A DNA stretch of 64,000 nucleotides. It comes from Pseudomonas sp. B21_DOA. Lineage in GTDB: Bacteria > Pseudomonadota > Gammaproteobacteria > Pseudomonadales > Pseudomonadaceae. Below are positions 35,800-45,237 of the stretch, piece after piece. The position numbers and the translations under genes were made by a program. Numbering within the stretch: position 1 is the first letter of the stretch; every line of letters starts with the position of its first letter. A model generated the notes under the pieces. The model had not been told where the DNA came from, did no database searches, and worked only from the letters and a program-made list of their open reading frames with translations. The DNA lies in contig CP086683.1 in NCBI GenBank assembly GCA_030544685.1, forward strand, positions 558,001 through 622,000, given 5' to 3'.

Positions 35800-37230
35800 A
35801 TGACTGCCGACATTGCCTACCTGCAAACCCTGCAACAGCCTCTTGAAACCCTCGATCGGCAGTTCCAGGCACAACGGGCCGCGTACGCCGCCAACCCGAT
35901 GCCGCCGGCCGCGCAACGTCAGCAATGGCTCAAGGCTTTGCGCGATCTGCTCAGCGCTGAGCGGCAGGCATTGATCGACGCGATCAGCGCCGATTTCAGT
36001 CACCGCAGCGCCGACGAAACCCTGCTCGCCGAGCTGATGCCGAGCCTGCACGGCATTCACTACGCCAGTCGTCACCTGAAAAACTGGATGAAGCCCTCGC
36101 GGCGCAAGGTTGGCATGGCGTTCCAGCCTGCTTCGGCGAAGGTGGTTTATCAGCCGCTGGGCGTGGTCGGCGTGATCGTGCCGTGGAACTACCCGCTGTA
36201 TCTGGCCGTAGGGCCGATGGTCGGCGCCCTTGCTGCCGGCAACCGGGTGATGCTCAAGCTCAGCGAATCGACCCCGGCCACCGGACTGCTGCTCAAAGAA
36301 CTGCTGGCGCGGATCTTTCCCGAAGACCTGGTTAGCGTGGTGCTGGGCGAAGCGGATGTCGGCGTGGCGTTCTCGCGTCTACCGTTCGATCATTTGCTGT
36401 TCACCGGTTCCACCAGCGTCGGCAAACACGTCATGCGCGCTGCCGCGGAAAACCTCACGCCAGTGACGCTGGAACTGGGCGGCAAGTCGCCGGCCATCGT
36501 CTCCAGAGACGTACCGCTCAAGGACGCCGCCGAACGCATCGCTTTTGGCAAAACTCTCAATGCCGGGCAGACCTGCGTCGCGCCTGACTATGTGCTGGTG
36601 CCGGAAGACCGCGTCGGCGCTTTCGTCGAGGCCTATCGTCAGGCTGTGAAAGGCTTCTACCCGACCCTGGCCGACAACGCCGACTACACCGCGATCATCA
36701 ACGAACGCCAACTGGCCCGGCTGAACGGATACGTCAGCGACGCGACCAGCAAGGGCGCGCTACTGATCCCACTGTTCGACCAAGGCCAGGGCCGACGCAT
36801 GCCGCACAGCGTGCTGCTCAATGTCAGCGATGAGATGACCGTAATGCAGGACGAAATCTTCGGCCCGTTGCTGCCAATCGTGCCTTACCGCGATCTGGAG
36901 CAGGCATTCGCTTACATCAATCAGCGGCCTCGTCCTCTGGCTCTTTACTACTTTGGCTACGACAAACGCGAGCAGCATCGCGTACTGCACGAGACCCATT
37001 CCGGCGGTGTGTGCCTGAACGACACCTTGTTGCATGTGGCTCAGGACGACATGCCCTTCGGTGGCATCGGCCCCTCGGGCATGGGCCATTACCACGGCCA
37101 CGAAGGTTTCCTGACGTTCAGCAAGGCCAAGGGTGTGCTGATCAAACAGCGCTTCAACGCGGCCCGGCTGATCTACCCGCCCTACGGCAGATCGATTCAG
37201 AAACTGATTCAGAAGCTGTTCATTCGCTAA
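35800..37230 (+). CDS. Coniferyl-aldehyde-dehydrogenase-type NAD(P)+ aldehyde dehydrogenase
   Basis: A 476-residue aldehyde dehydrogenase close to coniferyl aldehyde dehydrogenases of pseudomonads. Marks are GVVGVIVPWNYPLYLAVGP (oxyanion Asn), the NAD motif LLFTGSTSVGKHVM, general-base Glu in TLELGGKSPAIV, nucleophile Cys in TLNAGQTCVAPDYVLV and the late QDEIFGPLLPIV. The C-terminus is basic and amphipathic (GRSIQKLIQKLFIR), which may touch the membrane. It is followed by a Tat protein and a GMC oxidoreductase, so the trio could oxidise an alcohol to the acid in two steps. Confidence 0.9.
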   Translation: MTADIAYLQTLQQPLETLDRQFQAQRAAYAANPMPPAAQRQQWLKALRDLLSAERQALIDAISADFSHRSADETLLAELMPSLHGIHYASRHLKNWMKPSRRKVGMAFQPASAKVVYQPLGVVGVIVPWNYPLYLAVGPMVGALAAGNRVMLKLSESTPATGLLLKELLARIFPEDLVSVVLGEADVGVAFSRLPFDHLLFTGSTSVGKHVMRAAAENLTPVTLELGGKSPAIVSRDVPLKDAAERIAFGKTLNAGQTCVAPDYVLVPEDRVGAFVEAYRQAVKGFYPTLADNADYTAIINERQLARLNGYVSDATSKGALLIPLFDQGQGRRMPHSVLLNVSDEMTVMQDEIFGPLLPIVPYRDLEQAFAYINQRPRPLALYYFGYDKREQHRVLHETHSGGVCLNDTLLHVAQDDMPFGGIGPSGMGHYHGHEGFLTFSKAKGVLIKQRFNAARLIYPPYGRSIQKLIQKLFIR

Positions 37231-37259
37231 ACGTTCGTCGACGCCGGGTAATAACAACA

Positions 37260-37805
37260 ATGCACCCAAGCCTGACCGAAACACCCGCCCTGTCGCGCCG
37301 TGGCCTGCTGAAATTCAGCCTCGGCGCCACCGCGTTTCTCGCCACCGCCGGCCTTGGCGCCAGCCTCACTGGCTGCTCGTCGAGCGTCAGCGCCAACGGC
37401 TTTGTCGTTTTGCGCGACGGCGATCTGCTGTTCCTGCGCGCGCTGGTCCCGGTGATGCTCGACGGCGCCGTCGCCGCCGGGGAAATGCCCGCAGCGGTCG
37501 ACGGCACGCTGAAGTCGCTGGACTACAGCCTTAATCACGTGTCGCCGGAAATGCTCAAGCTCACTCGGCAACTGTTCGACGTGCTGGGTATGGCCGTGAC
37601 CCGTGGCCCGCTCACCGGCATCTGGGGCAGTTGGGAAAACGCCAGCCCTGAAGCGATGCGGCATTTCCTCGAACGCTGGGAGAACAGTTCACTGAGCTTG
37701 CTGCGCATGGGCCGTAGCTCGTTGCAGCAGATGGTGATGATGGCCTGGTACACACGCGCCGAATCCTGGGCTCACTGCGGTTATCCCGGGCCGCCGAAGG
37801 TCTGA
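37260..37805 (+). CDS. Tat-exported small protein, probable partner of the GMC oxidoreductase
   Basis: A 181-residue protein with a twin-arginine signal (LSRRGLLKFSLGATAFLATAGLGASLTGC) that ends in a lipobox-like LTGC, so it may be a Tat-dependent lipoprotein. The mature part is helical with no catalytic motif that I recognise, as for small subunits that help export or stabilise flavin dehydrogenases. It begins 30 bases after the aldehyde dehydrogenase and is followed by the GMC gene after a REP pair. The order is conserved in P. aeruginosa. Confidence 0.82.
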   Translation: MHPSLTETPALSRRGLLKFSLGATAFLATAGLGASLTGCSSSVSANGFVVLRDGDLLFLRALVPVMLDGAVAAGEMPAAVDGTLKSLDYSLNHVSPEMLKLTRQLFDVLGMAVTRGPLTGIWGSWENASPEAMRHFLERWENSSLSLLRMGRSSLQQMVMMAWYTRAESWAHCGYPGPPKV

Positions 37806-37821
37806 AACCGGGGCGCGGCCT

Positions 37822-37886
37822 TCGCGAGCAGGCTCGCTCCCCTATTTGAAATGCATGTCCCTGTGGGAGCGAGCCTGCTCGCGAAG
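37822..37886. repeat. REP pair, family A
   Basis: TCGCGAGCAGGCTCGCTCCC and the inverted GTGGGAGCGAGCCTGCTCGC, between the Tat protein gene and the GMC gene, within what otherwise looks like one operon. Confidence 0.88.
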
Positions 37887-37936
37887 GGGCCAACTGCATC
37901 ACCTCAGCATCCAGAATAATAAAGAGAACCTGACCG

Positions 37937-39531
37937 ATGCCCGTACCCGATCCCTTCCGTGAAGGCCTCGCCCGAGGCTGGAAAACCTACAACGGCGCGC
38001 AACTGAGCGACGACCTCACCCTCGAAGCCGACGTGGCGATCATCGGCAGTGGCGCCGGCGGCGGCACCACGGCGGAGATCCTCAGCGCGGCCGGCTACAA
38101 AGTCCTGCTGATCGAAGAAGGCCCGCTGAAGACCAGTTCGGATTTCAAACTGCTCGAAGACGAGGCCTACAGCAGCCTCTATCAGGAAGGCATCGGCCGC
38201 ATGAGCAAGGACGGCGCGATTACTATCCTGCAGGGCCGCGCGGTCGGCGGTACGACGCTGATCAACTGGACCTCGAGTTTCCGCACGCCCGAGCCGACCC
38301 TCGAACACTGGGCCAGCGAGCACAACGTCAGAGGCCATAGCCCGGCAGAGATGGCGCCGTGGTTCGAAAAAATGGAGCAGCGCCTCGGCGTCGCGCCGTG
38401 GATGGTGCCGCCCAATGCCAACAACGATGTGATCCGCAAAGGCTGCGAGCAACTCGGCTACAGCTGGCACGTGATCCCGCGCAACGTTCGCGGTTGCTGG
38501 AATCTCGGCTATTGCGGCATGGGCTGCCCGAGCAACGCCAAGCAATCGATGATGGTGACAACCATCCCGGCGACGCTGGAAAAGGGCGGCGAGCTGCTGT
38601 ATCTGGCGCGGGTGGAGAAACTGCTGATCAGTGGCGACAAGGTCACCGGCCTGCATTGCGTGGCGATGGACCAACGCTGCGTCGAGCCGACCGGGCGCAG
38701 CATCAGCGTCAAGGCGCGGCATTACGTGCTGGCCGGCGGCGGGATCAACAGCCCGGCGCTGTTGCTGCGCTCCGACGCACCGGATCCGCATGAGCGCGTG
38801 GGCAAGCGCACCTTTCTGCACCCGGTGAACATGTCCGCCGCGCGTTTCGCCGAGGTGGTCAATCCGTTTTACGGCGCGCCGCAGTCGATCTATTCCGACC
38901 ATTTCCAGTGGAAGGACGGCACCACCGGGCCGATGGCGTTCAAACTCGAGGTGCCACCGCTGCACCCGGCGCTGGCAGCCACACTGCTCGGCGGTTTCGG
39001 CCAAGAGAACGCGCAACACATGGCTGATCTGCCGCACACACACGCGATGCTGGCACTGCTGCGCGACGGCTTCCACCCGGACAGCAGCGGCGGCTCGGTG
39101 GAGTTGCGCGGCGATGGCTCGCCAGTGCTCGATTATCAAGTCTCGCAGTACGCCTGGGACGGTTTGCGCCGAGCCTTTCACGTCATGGCCGAAATCCAGT
39201 TTGCCGGCGGCGCGCAATCGGTCATGCCGATGCACGCCGACGGCCGCTACGTGAAGACACTGGCCGAGGCCCGCTCAATGATCGATGGATTGAGCCTGGA
39301 GCTATATCGCACGCGTTTGGGCAGCGCTCACGTCATGGGTGGTTGTGCGATGGGTGAAGATCCGCAAAGCGCGGTAGCCGACAGCCTCGGTCGCCATCAT
39401 CAACTGCGCAATCTGTCGATTCACGACGGCTCGCTGTTCCCCACCAGCATCGGCGCCAACCCCAGCTGTCGGTGTATGGCCTGACCGCGCGCCTGGCGAC
39501 AGCCTTGGCTCACCGACTGAAAAATCCATGA
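37937..39531 (+). CDS. GMC family flavin oxidoreductase (frame broken at the C-terminus)
   Basis: A flavoprotein alcohol or polyol oxidoreductase of the glucose-methanol-choline family. The N-terminal FAD motif is VAIIGSGAGGGTTAEILSAAG, followed by GRAVGGTTLINWTSSFRTP, AGGGINSPALLLRS and the C-terminal AHVMGGCAMGEDP. The frame changes at the C-run 39461-39464; one more C gives NPQLSVYGLTARLATALAH and 531 residues. The protein has no own signal peptide, which fits co-export with the preceding Tat protein. Substrate unknown. Confidence 0.9.
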
Positions 39532-39559
39532 AAAAGCAGAATGTTCCTATCGTCTATAG

Positions 39560-40125
<566 letters not shown>

Positions 40126-40126
<1 letters not shown>

Positions 40127-40169
40127 GAGCTGCTGCAGACTGCGATCTTTGCTTTTAAAGATTGCAGTC
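40126..40169. repeat. Family C half-repeat with stem-loop after coaD
   Basis: TAGGAGCTGCTGCAGACTGC, the family C arm, is followed by a hairpin GACTGCGATCTTT / AAAGATTGCAGTC (40138-40169). It may serve as a transcription stop for coaD. Confidence 0.65.
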
Positions 40170-40232
40170 TCGTGCCCTTGATCGCCCCCGCGTGCACTGC
40201 GCTCGCCAATGCGGCACAATTGCGCGCATTGA

Positions 40233-40523
<291 letters not shown>

Positions 40524-40550
40524 TCACTTCAGCGCCTATACCGCCCTCTT

Positions 40551-40612
40551 CGCGAGCAGGCTCGCTCCCACATTTGCAATGCATTCCCTGTGGGAGCGAG
40601 CCTGCTCGCGAA
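40551..40612. repeat. REP pair, family A
   Basis: CGCGAGCAGGCTCGCTCCCA and the inverted GTGGGAGCGAGCCTGCTCGC, between convergent fdx and the small membrane protein gene. Confidence 0.9.
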
Positions 40613-40647
40613 TGGGCCATCAGCCACACCACTGAAACCCGATCAGC

Positions 40648-40969
40648 TCACTCGCGCTGCTCGAACCCCTCCCTGTACACCCCAGACACCGCACAAACGC
40701 CGCTTTCGCCGGATCAACCACCAGCGCCTGTCCCGCATCGCCAACACCGCCGCCCAGCGCGGTAAACGGCAACGACACCACAAACGCTCCTGCACCGATC
40801 ACCGTGGCCACCACCAGCAAAGGTCGGGCAATCAGCAGGTCGCCAAGCATGGCGTAGGCCGGGGATTCTGGATGGTGTAACGCGGATCACCGCTGCCGGT
40901 TTCCGAGGCCTGAACAGCCAGGCTGGAACACAACAGCAGCGTGACGAAGAAGACTTGCAGGACTTTCAT
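40648..40969 (-). CDS. Small exported/membrane protein, broken by two frame changes
   Basis: The start [21 protein letters not shown] is a signal peptide. After [13 protein letters not shown] the frame changes at the run 40861-40864 and continues [21 protein letters not shown] and [23 protein letters not shown] second change near 40671-40673 would end the protein GEGFEQRE. Repaired length is 107 residues. Homologues in other pseudomonads are annotated as multidrug transporter without evidence; one or two membrane helices make that unlikely. Function unknown. Confidence 0.7.
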
Positions 40970-41025
40970 GGCACGATCCTTCGGGCTGAGCAGTGAGACT
41001 TCTCACTATAGACCCAAGGATTTTT

Positions 41026-41837
41026 TCAGGTCTGGCAGCGCGGGCAAAACACGCTGGCGCGTTGACCCAGCTTCACTTCGCGCAGGCCGGTGCCGCAGAC
41101 CTTGCAGTGCTGACCACCGCGGCCGTAGACAAACAGTTCCTGCTGGAAATAGCCCGGCTGACCGTCGCCGCCAATGAAGTCGCGCAAGGTTGTGCCGCCA
41201 CGCTCGATGGCGGCGGCGAGGATGCGTTTGATCTCGATCGCCAGTTTCAGATAACGCCCGCGGGAAATACCCCGGCTTCGCGGCGCGGGTCGATGCCGGC
41301 GGCGAACAGCGCTTCGGTCGCGTAGATATTGCCGACCCCGACCACCACGGCGTTGTCCATGATGAACGGCTTGACCGCCATCGAGCGCCCGCGTGACAGC
41401 TGGAACAGGCGCTCGCCATCGAACAGATCGGTCAGCGGCTCCGGCCCGAGGCGAATCAGCAATTCGTGATTGAGCGGGTCGTTGCTCCACAGCATCGCGC
41501 CGAACCGTCGCGGATCGGTGTAGCGCAGGGCCAGACCCGATTCCAGTTCGATATCGACGTGCTCGTGCTTCAACGCCGGCAACCCGGCCTCGACCAGGCG
41601 CAGATTGCCGGACATGCCCAAATGGCTGATCAGCGTGCCGATCTCGGCGTTGATCAACAGGTACTTGGCGCGCCGCTCGACCAGCACGATGCGCTGCCCG
41701 GACAGGCGCACATCGAGGTCTTCCGGGATAGGCCAGCGCAAACGCCGGTCACGAACGATGACGCGGCTGACCCGCTGGCCTTCCAGGTGCGGGGCGATCC
41801 CGCGACGGGTGGTTTCGACTTCCGGCAGTTCAGGCAT
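41026..41837 (-). CDS. mutM: MutM, formamidopyrimidine-DNA glycosylase (frame broken)
   Basis: MutM excises 8-oxoguanine and related lesions and nicks the strand. The N-terminus [12 protein letters not shown] has the catalytic Pro and Glu. [17 protein letters not shown] and [10 protein letters not shown] follow, then the frame changes at the C-run 41270-41273 and reads [18 protein letters not shown]. The C-terminal zinc finger has CKVCGTGL and CPRCQ. One extra base gives 270 residues, the normal length. It lies just downstream of the HDOD gene on the same strand. Confidence 0.94.
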
Positions 41838-41850
41838 GGTGTCCTCGGGA

Positions 41851-42717
41851 TCAATGCGCGCCGAGGTCGCGAATCGTTTGTTTGAGTGTTTCGAAATCGT
41901 AGTCCGACAGACCGACGTAATCGAGCACCAGCGGGCCCACCGCGCTCCACTCGAAATCTTCGCTCTGGTTGCCGAGCACCCGATACGAGGCGCAGATGTG
42001 CTCGGCCATTTTCAGAATCGCCAGCAAGTTTTTCAGTTGGCTGTTCTTCGACGATTCGTCGCTGAAAATCGCCAGCGCATTGTGGTGGTTGGCGATGGCA
42101 GCGCTGACATGCTCCGGCAGGCGCCAGGACTTGGCGGTGTAGTAACCGACCACGGCGTGGTTGGTGTTGAACACACGGTTTTCCGTATCGACCACGCGGC
42201 ATTCCGGGCTGGCGCTGGCGTAGGCCTCTTCCAGCACGGTCATGTAATTGGGGAAGCGCTGCAGCATCAATGGCACGCCGCAATCGTGGAACAGGCCCAA
42301 GGCATAGGCTTCGTCACCGGCCTGGGTGCCAATGCGCTTGGCCAGGGTCAGGCAAGTCATCGCCACATCCTGCGCGGTGTCCCAGAAACGGTTGAGGGTG
42401 ACGATGGTGTCGTCGTTCATCTCGCCCTTGATCGACTGCGCGTTGATCAGGTTGATGATCGAGCGGCTGCCCAACAGGTTCACCGCACGCTGGATCGAGG
42501 TGATCTTGTTGCTCAGGCCATAATGCGGCGAGTTGACGATTTTCAGCAGCGCGCCGGACAGGCCCGGATCCTGGGAGATCAGTTTGGCGATCACCTCCAG
42601 GTCCGGGTCGGGCATGTACTGCTCCATTTGCAGATCCACCATGATCTGCGGTTGCGCCGGCACACTGATGCCTTGCAGCGATTGTTGAATCTGTTCGGTG
42701 GTCAGCTCTTGGGACAT
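41851..42717 (-). CDS. HDOD domain protein
   Basis: A 288-residue cytoplasmic protein filled by one HDOD domain, a metal-dependent-hydrolase-like fold that has lost or altered its catalytic residues and is used in signalling. Features are [49 protein letters not shown] and an HD-like [17 protein letters not shown] proteins often take part in chemotaxis, motility or stress regulation; here the partner is not evident. It is 13 bases ahead of mutM and divergent from pfpI. Confidence 0.87.
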   Translation of the reverse strand: MSQELTTEQIQQSLQGISVPAQPQIMVDLQMEQYMPDPDLEVIAKLISQDPGLSGALLKIVNSPHYGLSNKITSIQRAVNLLGSRSIINLINAQSIKGEMNDDTIVTLNRFWDTAQDVAMTCLTLAKRIGTQAGDEAYALGLFHDCGVPLMLQRFPNYMTVLEEAYASASPECRVVDTENRVFNTNHAVVGYYTAKSWRLPEHVSAAIANHHNALAIFSDESSKNSQLKNLLAILKMAEHICASYRVLGNQSEDFEWSAVGPLVLDYVGLSDYDFETLKQTIRDLGAH

Positions 42718-42891
42718 AAGTACACACTCCGGGGCAGGCGGCGATTCTAACCGCTGAAACCGCAGGGCGACACACCGATGGGCACATCGCCGGAACTTTC
42801 ATCTGTGCCCAGGCTTCGGAATCTGTAGGGCGCATCGGACCTCAACGGTCCGCTGCGAAGGCAAAATCTCCACAGACTCAGGAGCTTACCG

Positions 42892-43431
42892 ATGGCAACT
42901 TCCCTCAATGGCAAACGCGTCGCTATTTTGGTTACCGATGGTTTCGAACAGGTCGAAATGACCGGCCCCAAGGATGCCCTCGAGCAGGCCGGCGTGCAGG
43001 TCGATATCCTCTCGGCCGAGTCCGGCACCGTCAAAGGCTGGAACCATGACAAACCGGCCGACGACTTCCCCGTCACCAACACTTTCCAGGCTGTGAGCGT
43101 CGATCAATACGATGCCGTGCTGCTGCCGGGTGGTGTGCAAAATTCCGACACCATCCGTATCGATCAGGATGCTCAGCATCTGGTCAAGACTGCCGCTTCG
43201 GCGGGCAAGCCGATTGCCGTGATCTGCCACGGCAGCTGGTTGCTGATCTCGGCAGGACTGGTCAATGGCAAGACCATGACCAGCTACAAAACGGTCAAGG
43301 ACGATCTGGTCAATGCCGGGGTCAACTGGGTCGACCAGGAAGTGGTCAAGGACGGCAACCTGATCAGCAGCCGCCAGCCGGATGATGTGCCGGCGTTCAG
43401 TCAAGCGCTGATCGACGCACTGGCTGCATAA
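42892..43431 (+). CDS. pfpI: PfpI family DJ-1-like protein
   Basis: A 179-residue DJ-1/PfpI-superfamily protein, often called a protease but more likely a stress-related glyoxalase or deglycase-type enzyme. The nucleophile Cys lies in AVICHGSWLLISAG, with the acidic partner in TDGFEQVEMTGP and a late ISSRQPDDVPAF motif. Ribosome binding site CAGGAG is 8 bases before the ATG. A REP pair follows. Confidence 0.92.
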   Translation: MATSLNGKRVAILVTDGFEQVEMTGPKDALEQAGVQVDILSAESGTVKGWNHDKPADDFPVTNTFQAVSVDQYDAVLLPGGVQNSDTIRIDQDAQHLVKTAASAGKPIAVICHGSWLLISAGLVNGKTMTSYKTVKDDLVNAGVNWVDQEVVKDGNLISSRQPDDVPAFSQALIDALAA

Positions 43432-43445
43432 GGACTGACATCCCT

Positions 43446-43510
43446 TTCGCGAGCAGGCTCGCTCCCACAATGGTTTGGTGTTCACCTGTGGGAGCGAGCC
43501 TGCTCGCGAA
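43446..43510. repeat. REP pair, family A
   Basis: TCGCGAGCAGGCTCGCTCCC and the inverted GTGGGAGCGAGCCTGCTCGC, between pfpI and rlmI. Confidence 0.9.
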
Positions 43511-43590
43511 GGCATCAGCGTTTCATCGCATCCTCAGCCCTGCGCAAACTTCAACACGCTATACTCCCGCTCTTTTTCCGGAGCGACGTC

Positions 43591-44787
43591 ATGTCCCTGC
43601 CTAGCCTGCGCCTCAAAGCCAACGCCGACCGTCGCCTGCGCAACGGCCACTTGTGGGTCTACAGCAACGAAATCGACGTGGCCGCCACGCCTCTGCACGG
43701 CTTCAAGGCCGGCGATCAGGCGGTGCTCGAAGCCGCTGGCGGCAAGCCGTTGGGCATCGTCGCCATGAGCCCGAACAACCTGATCTGCGCGCGCCTGCTG
43801 TCGCGCGACATCAAACTGGCACTCGACAAGTCGCTGCTGGTGCACCGTCTGAACGTCGCGCTGTCGTTGCGCGAGCGTCTGTTCGACAAGCCGTTCTATC
43901 GTCTGGTCTACGGCGACTCCGACCTGCTGCCGGGTCTGGTGGTCGATCGTTTCGGCGACATCCTCGTGGTGCAGATCGCCTCGGCGACCATGGAAGCGCA
44001 TAAAGACGACGTGATCGCCGCGTTGACCCAGGTGCTCAAGCCAAGCGGCATCCTGTTCAAGAACGATTCCGCCGCCCGTGATGCCGAAGGCCTCAACCGC
44101 TACGTCGAGACCGTGTTCGGTCTGGTCCCGGAGTGGGTCGCGCTGGAAGAGAACGGCGTGAAGTTCGAAGCGCCGGTCATTCAAGGGCAGAAAACCGGCT
44201 GGTTCTACGACCACCGCATGAATCGCGCGCGCCTGGCGCCTTATGCCAAAGGCAAACGCGTACTTGATCTCTATAGCTACATCGGTGGCTGGGGCGTGCA
44301 GGCCGCTGCGTTCGGCGCCAGCGAAGTGTTCTGCGTCGACGCCTCTGCATTCGCCCTCGACGGCGTCGAACGCAACGCGGCGTTGAACGGCTTCGCTGAC
44401 AAAATGACCTGCATCGAAGGCGACGTCTTCGAAGCGTTGAAGGAACTGAAAGCCAGCGAAGAGCGCTTCGACGTGATCGTTGCTGATCCGCCAGCCTTCA
44501 TCAAGCGCAAGAAAGACATGAAGAACGGCGAAGGCGCCTACCGTCGTCTGAACGAGCAAGCCATGCGCCTGCTGACCAAGGACGGCATTCTGGTCAGTGC
44601 TTCGTGCTCCATGCACCTGCCGGAAGACGATTTGCAGAATATTCTGCTGACCAGCGCGCGCCATTTGGACCGCAACATCCAAATGCTCGAGCGTGGCGGT
44701 CAGGGCCCTGATCATCCGGTGCACCCGGCCATCGCCGAAACCCGCTACATCAAGAGCATTACCTGCCGCCTGCTGCCCAACAGCTGA
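43591..44787 (+). CDS. rlmI: RlmI-type 23S rRNA (cytosine1962-C5)-methyltransferase
   Basis: A 398-residue class I methyltransferase with an N-terminal PUA domain (LKANADRRLRNGHLWVYSNEI), a central EEHD-like region, and the SAM domain: VLDLYSYIGGWGVQAAAFGA, EVFCVDASAFAL and the catalytic VIVADPPAFIKRKKDM plus SASCSMHLP, which holds the nucleophile Cys of m5C enzymes. A strong terminator follows. In P. aeruginosa the next gene is ilvD; here the peptide cassette lies between. Confidence 0.93.
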   Translation: MSLPSLRLKANADRRLRNGHLWVYSNEIDVAATPLHGFKAGDQAVLEAAGGKPLGIVAMSPNNLICARLLSRDIKLALDKSLLVHRLNVALSLRERLFDKPFYRLVYGDSDLLPGLVVDRFGDILVVQIASATMEAHKDDVIAALTQVLKPSGILFKNDSAARDAEGLNRYVETVFGLVPEWVALEENGVKFEAPVIQGQKTGWFYDHRMNRARLAPYAKGKRVLDLYSYIGGWGVQAAAFGASEVFCVDASAFALDGVERNAALNGFADKMTCIEGDVFEALKELKASEERFDVIVADPPAFIKRKKDMKNGEGAYRRLNEQAMRLLTKDGILVSASCSMHLPEDDLQNILLTSARHLDRNIQMLERGGQGPDHPVHPAIAETRYIKSITCRLLPNS

Positions 44788-44798
44788 TTGCGATAGAA

Positions 44799-44829
44799 CA
44801 CGGGGAGCCGCTGAGCTCCCCGTTTTTTT
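44799..44829 (+). terminator. Rho-independent terminator after rlmI
   Basis: CGGGGAGC CGCTGA GCTCCCCG is a perfect stem followed by seven T. It separates rlmI from the downstream cassette. The remainder of the 308-base gap 44788-45096 is AT-rich and carries the cassette promoter. Confidence 0.9.
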
Positions 44830-45015
44830 CCACCACCCTCCCTCTTTCCTTCACACTCAACATGAGTGTTTTGTCGTCTTCCTACAATTACTTTCCAGCT
44901 TCCTTGCAGGACGTTTCGCCATACCTGTTAGTTGCGGGAAATTAACCTACAGCGTAGATATCCAGCACTCGATCACTCCGACAGAATTACTGGAATATTC
45001 CTACTTAATATCCCC

Positions 45016-45071
45016 TTGCCAATATTCGATTACAAACTATTATGAAGTTGTCGCCATGAGGCGACTTCAAC
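45016..45071 (+). promoter_or_regulatory. Candidate sigma-70 promoter and leader hairpin of the peptide cassette
   Basis: TTGCCA (45016-45021) and TATTAT (45038-45043) have a 16-base spacer. Immediately downstream GTCGCC ATGA GGCGAC (45050-45065) forms a hairpin at what would be the 5' end of the mRNA. The region is visibly AT-rich compared with the flanking core genes. AAGGAG at 45083-45088 then serves the small peptide gene. Confidence 0.55.
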
Positions 45072-45096
45072 TACTGATGAACAAGGAGTTCACATC

Positions 45097-45168
45097 ATGA
45101 AAACCATTTATCTGGAAACAAATAAACTCGCCAACCTCGCCTTCCTGGTTGCAGCCAACGCCCGCTAA
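45097..45168 (+). CDS. 23-residue peptide, candidate precursor of a modified peptide product
   Basis: ATG at 45097 is 8 bases after a strong AAGGAG ribosome binding site and encodes a 23-residue peptide that begins MKTIYLETNKLAN and ends AFLVAANAR before TAA. It has no Cys or Ser, so it is not a lanthipeptide or thiazole substrate. Its tail NAR offers Asn and Arg side chains to an N-oxygenase. It has its own promoter and is followed by a hairpin, then by a SagB-type dehydrogenase gene, as for precursor genes that must be made in excess. The alternative is a leader peptide for attenuation, but no codon run supports that. I do not recognise the family. Confidence 0.6.
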   Translation: MKTIYLETNKLANLAFLVAANAR

Positions 45169-45176
45169 GTAAGTCT

Positions 45177-45208
45177 GGACGCCGGAGAGTGCCGGCACTT
45201 CGGCGTCC
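45177..45208 (+). terminator. Stem-loop between the peptide gene and the dehydrogenase gene
   Basis: GGACGCC (45177-45183) pairs with GGCGTCC (45202-45208), and AGTGCC/GGCACT forms a perfect inner stem. There is no T-run, so it is likely a partial read-through or mRNA-stabilising hairpin that raises peptide mRNA over enzyme mRNA. Confidence 0.7.
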
Positions 45209-45237
45209 TCATGACTTTCCCTGAGTGATCTGAACCA

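Noticed and set aside
40985..41012. AGTGAGA/TCTCACT palindrome downstream of mutM as an operator or terminator
   Set aside because: It lacks a T-run in either usable direction and no regulated gene starts there.
45097..45168. Peptide as a classic attenuation leader
   Set aside because: There is no run of one amino-acid codon and no terminator T-run after the hairpin; kept only as a weaker alternative.
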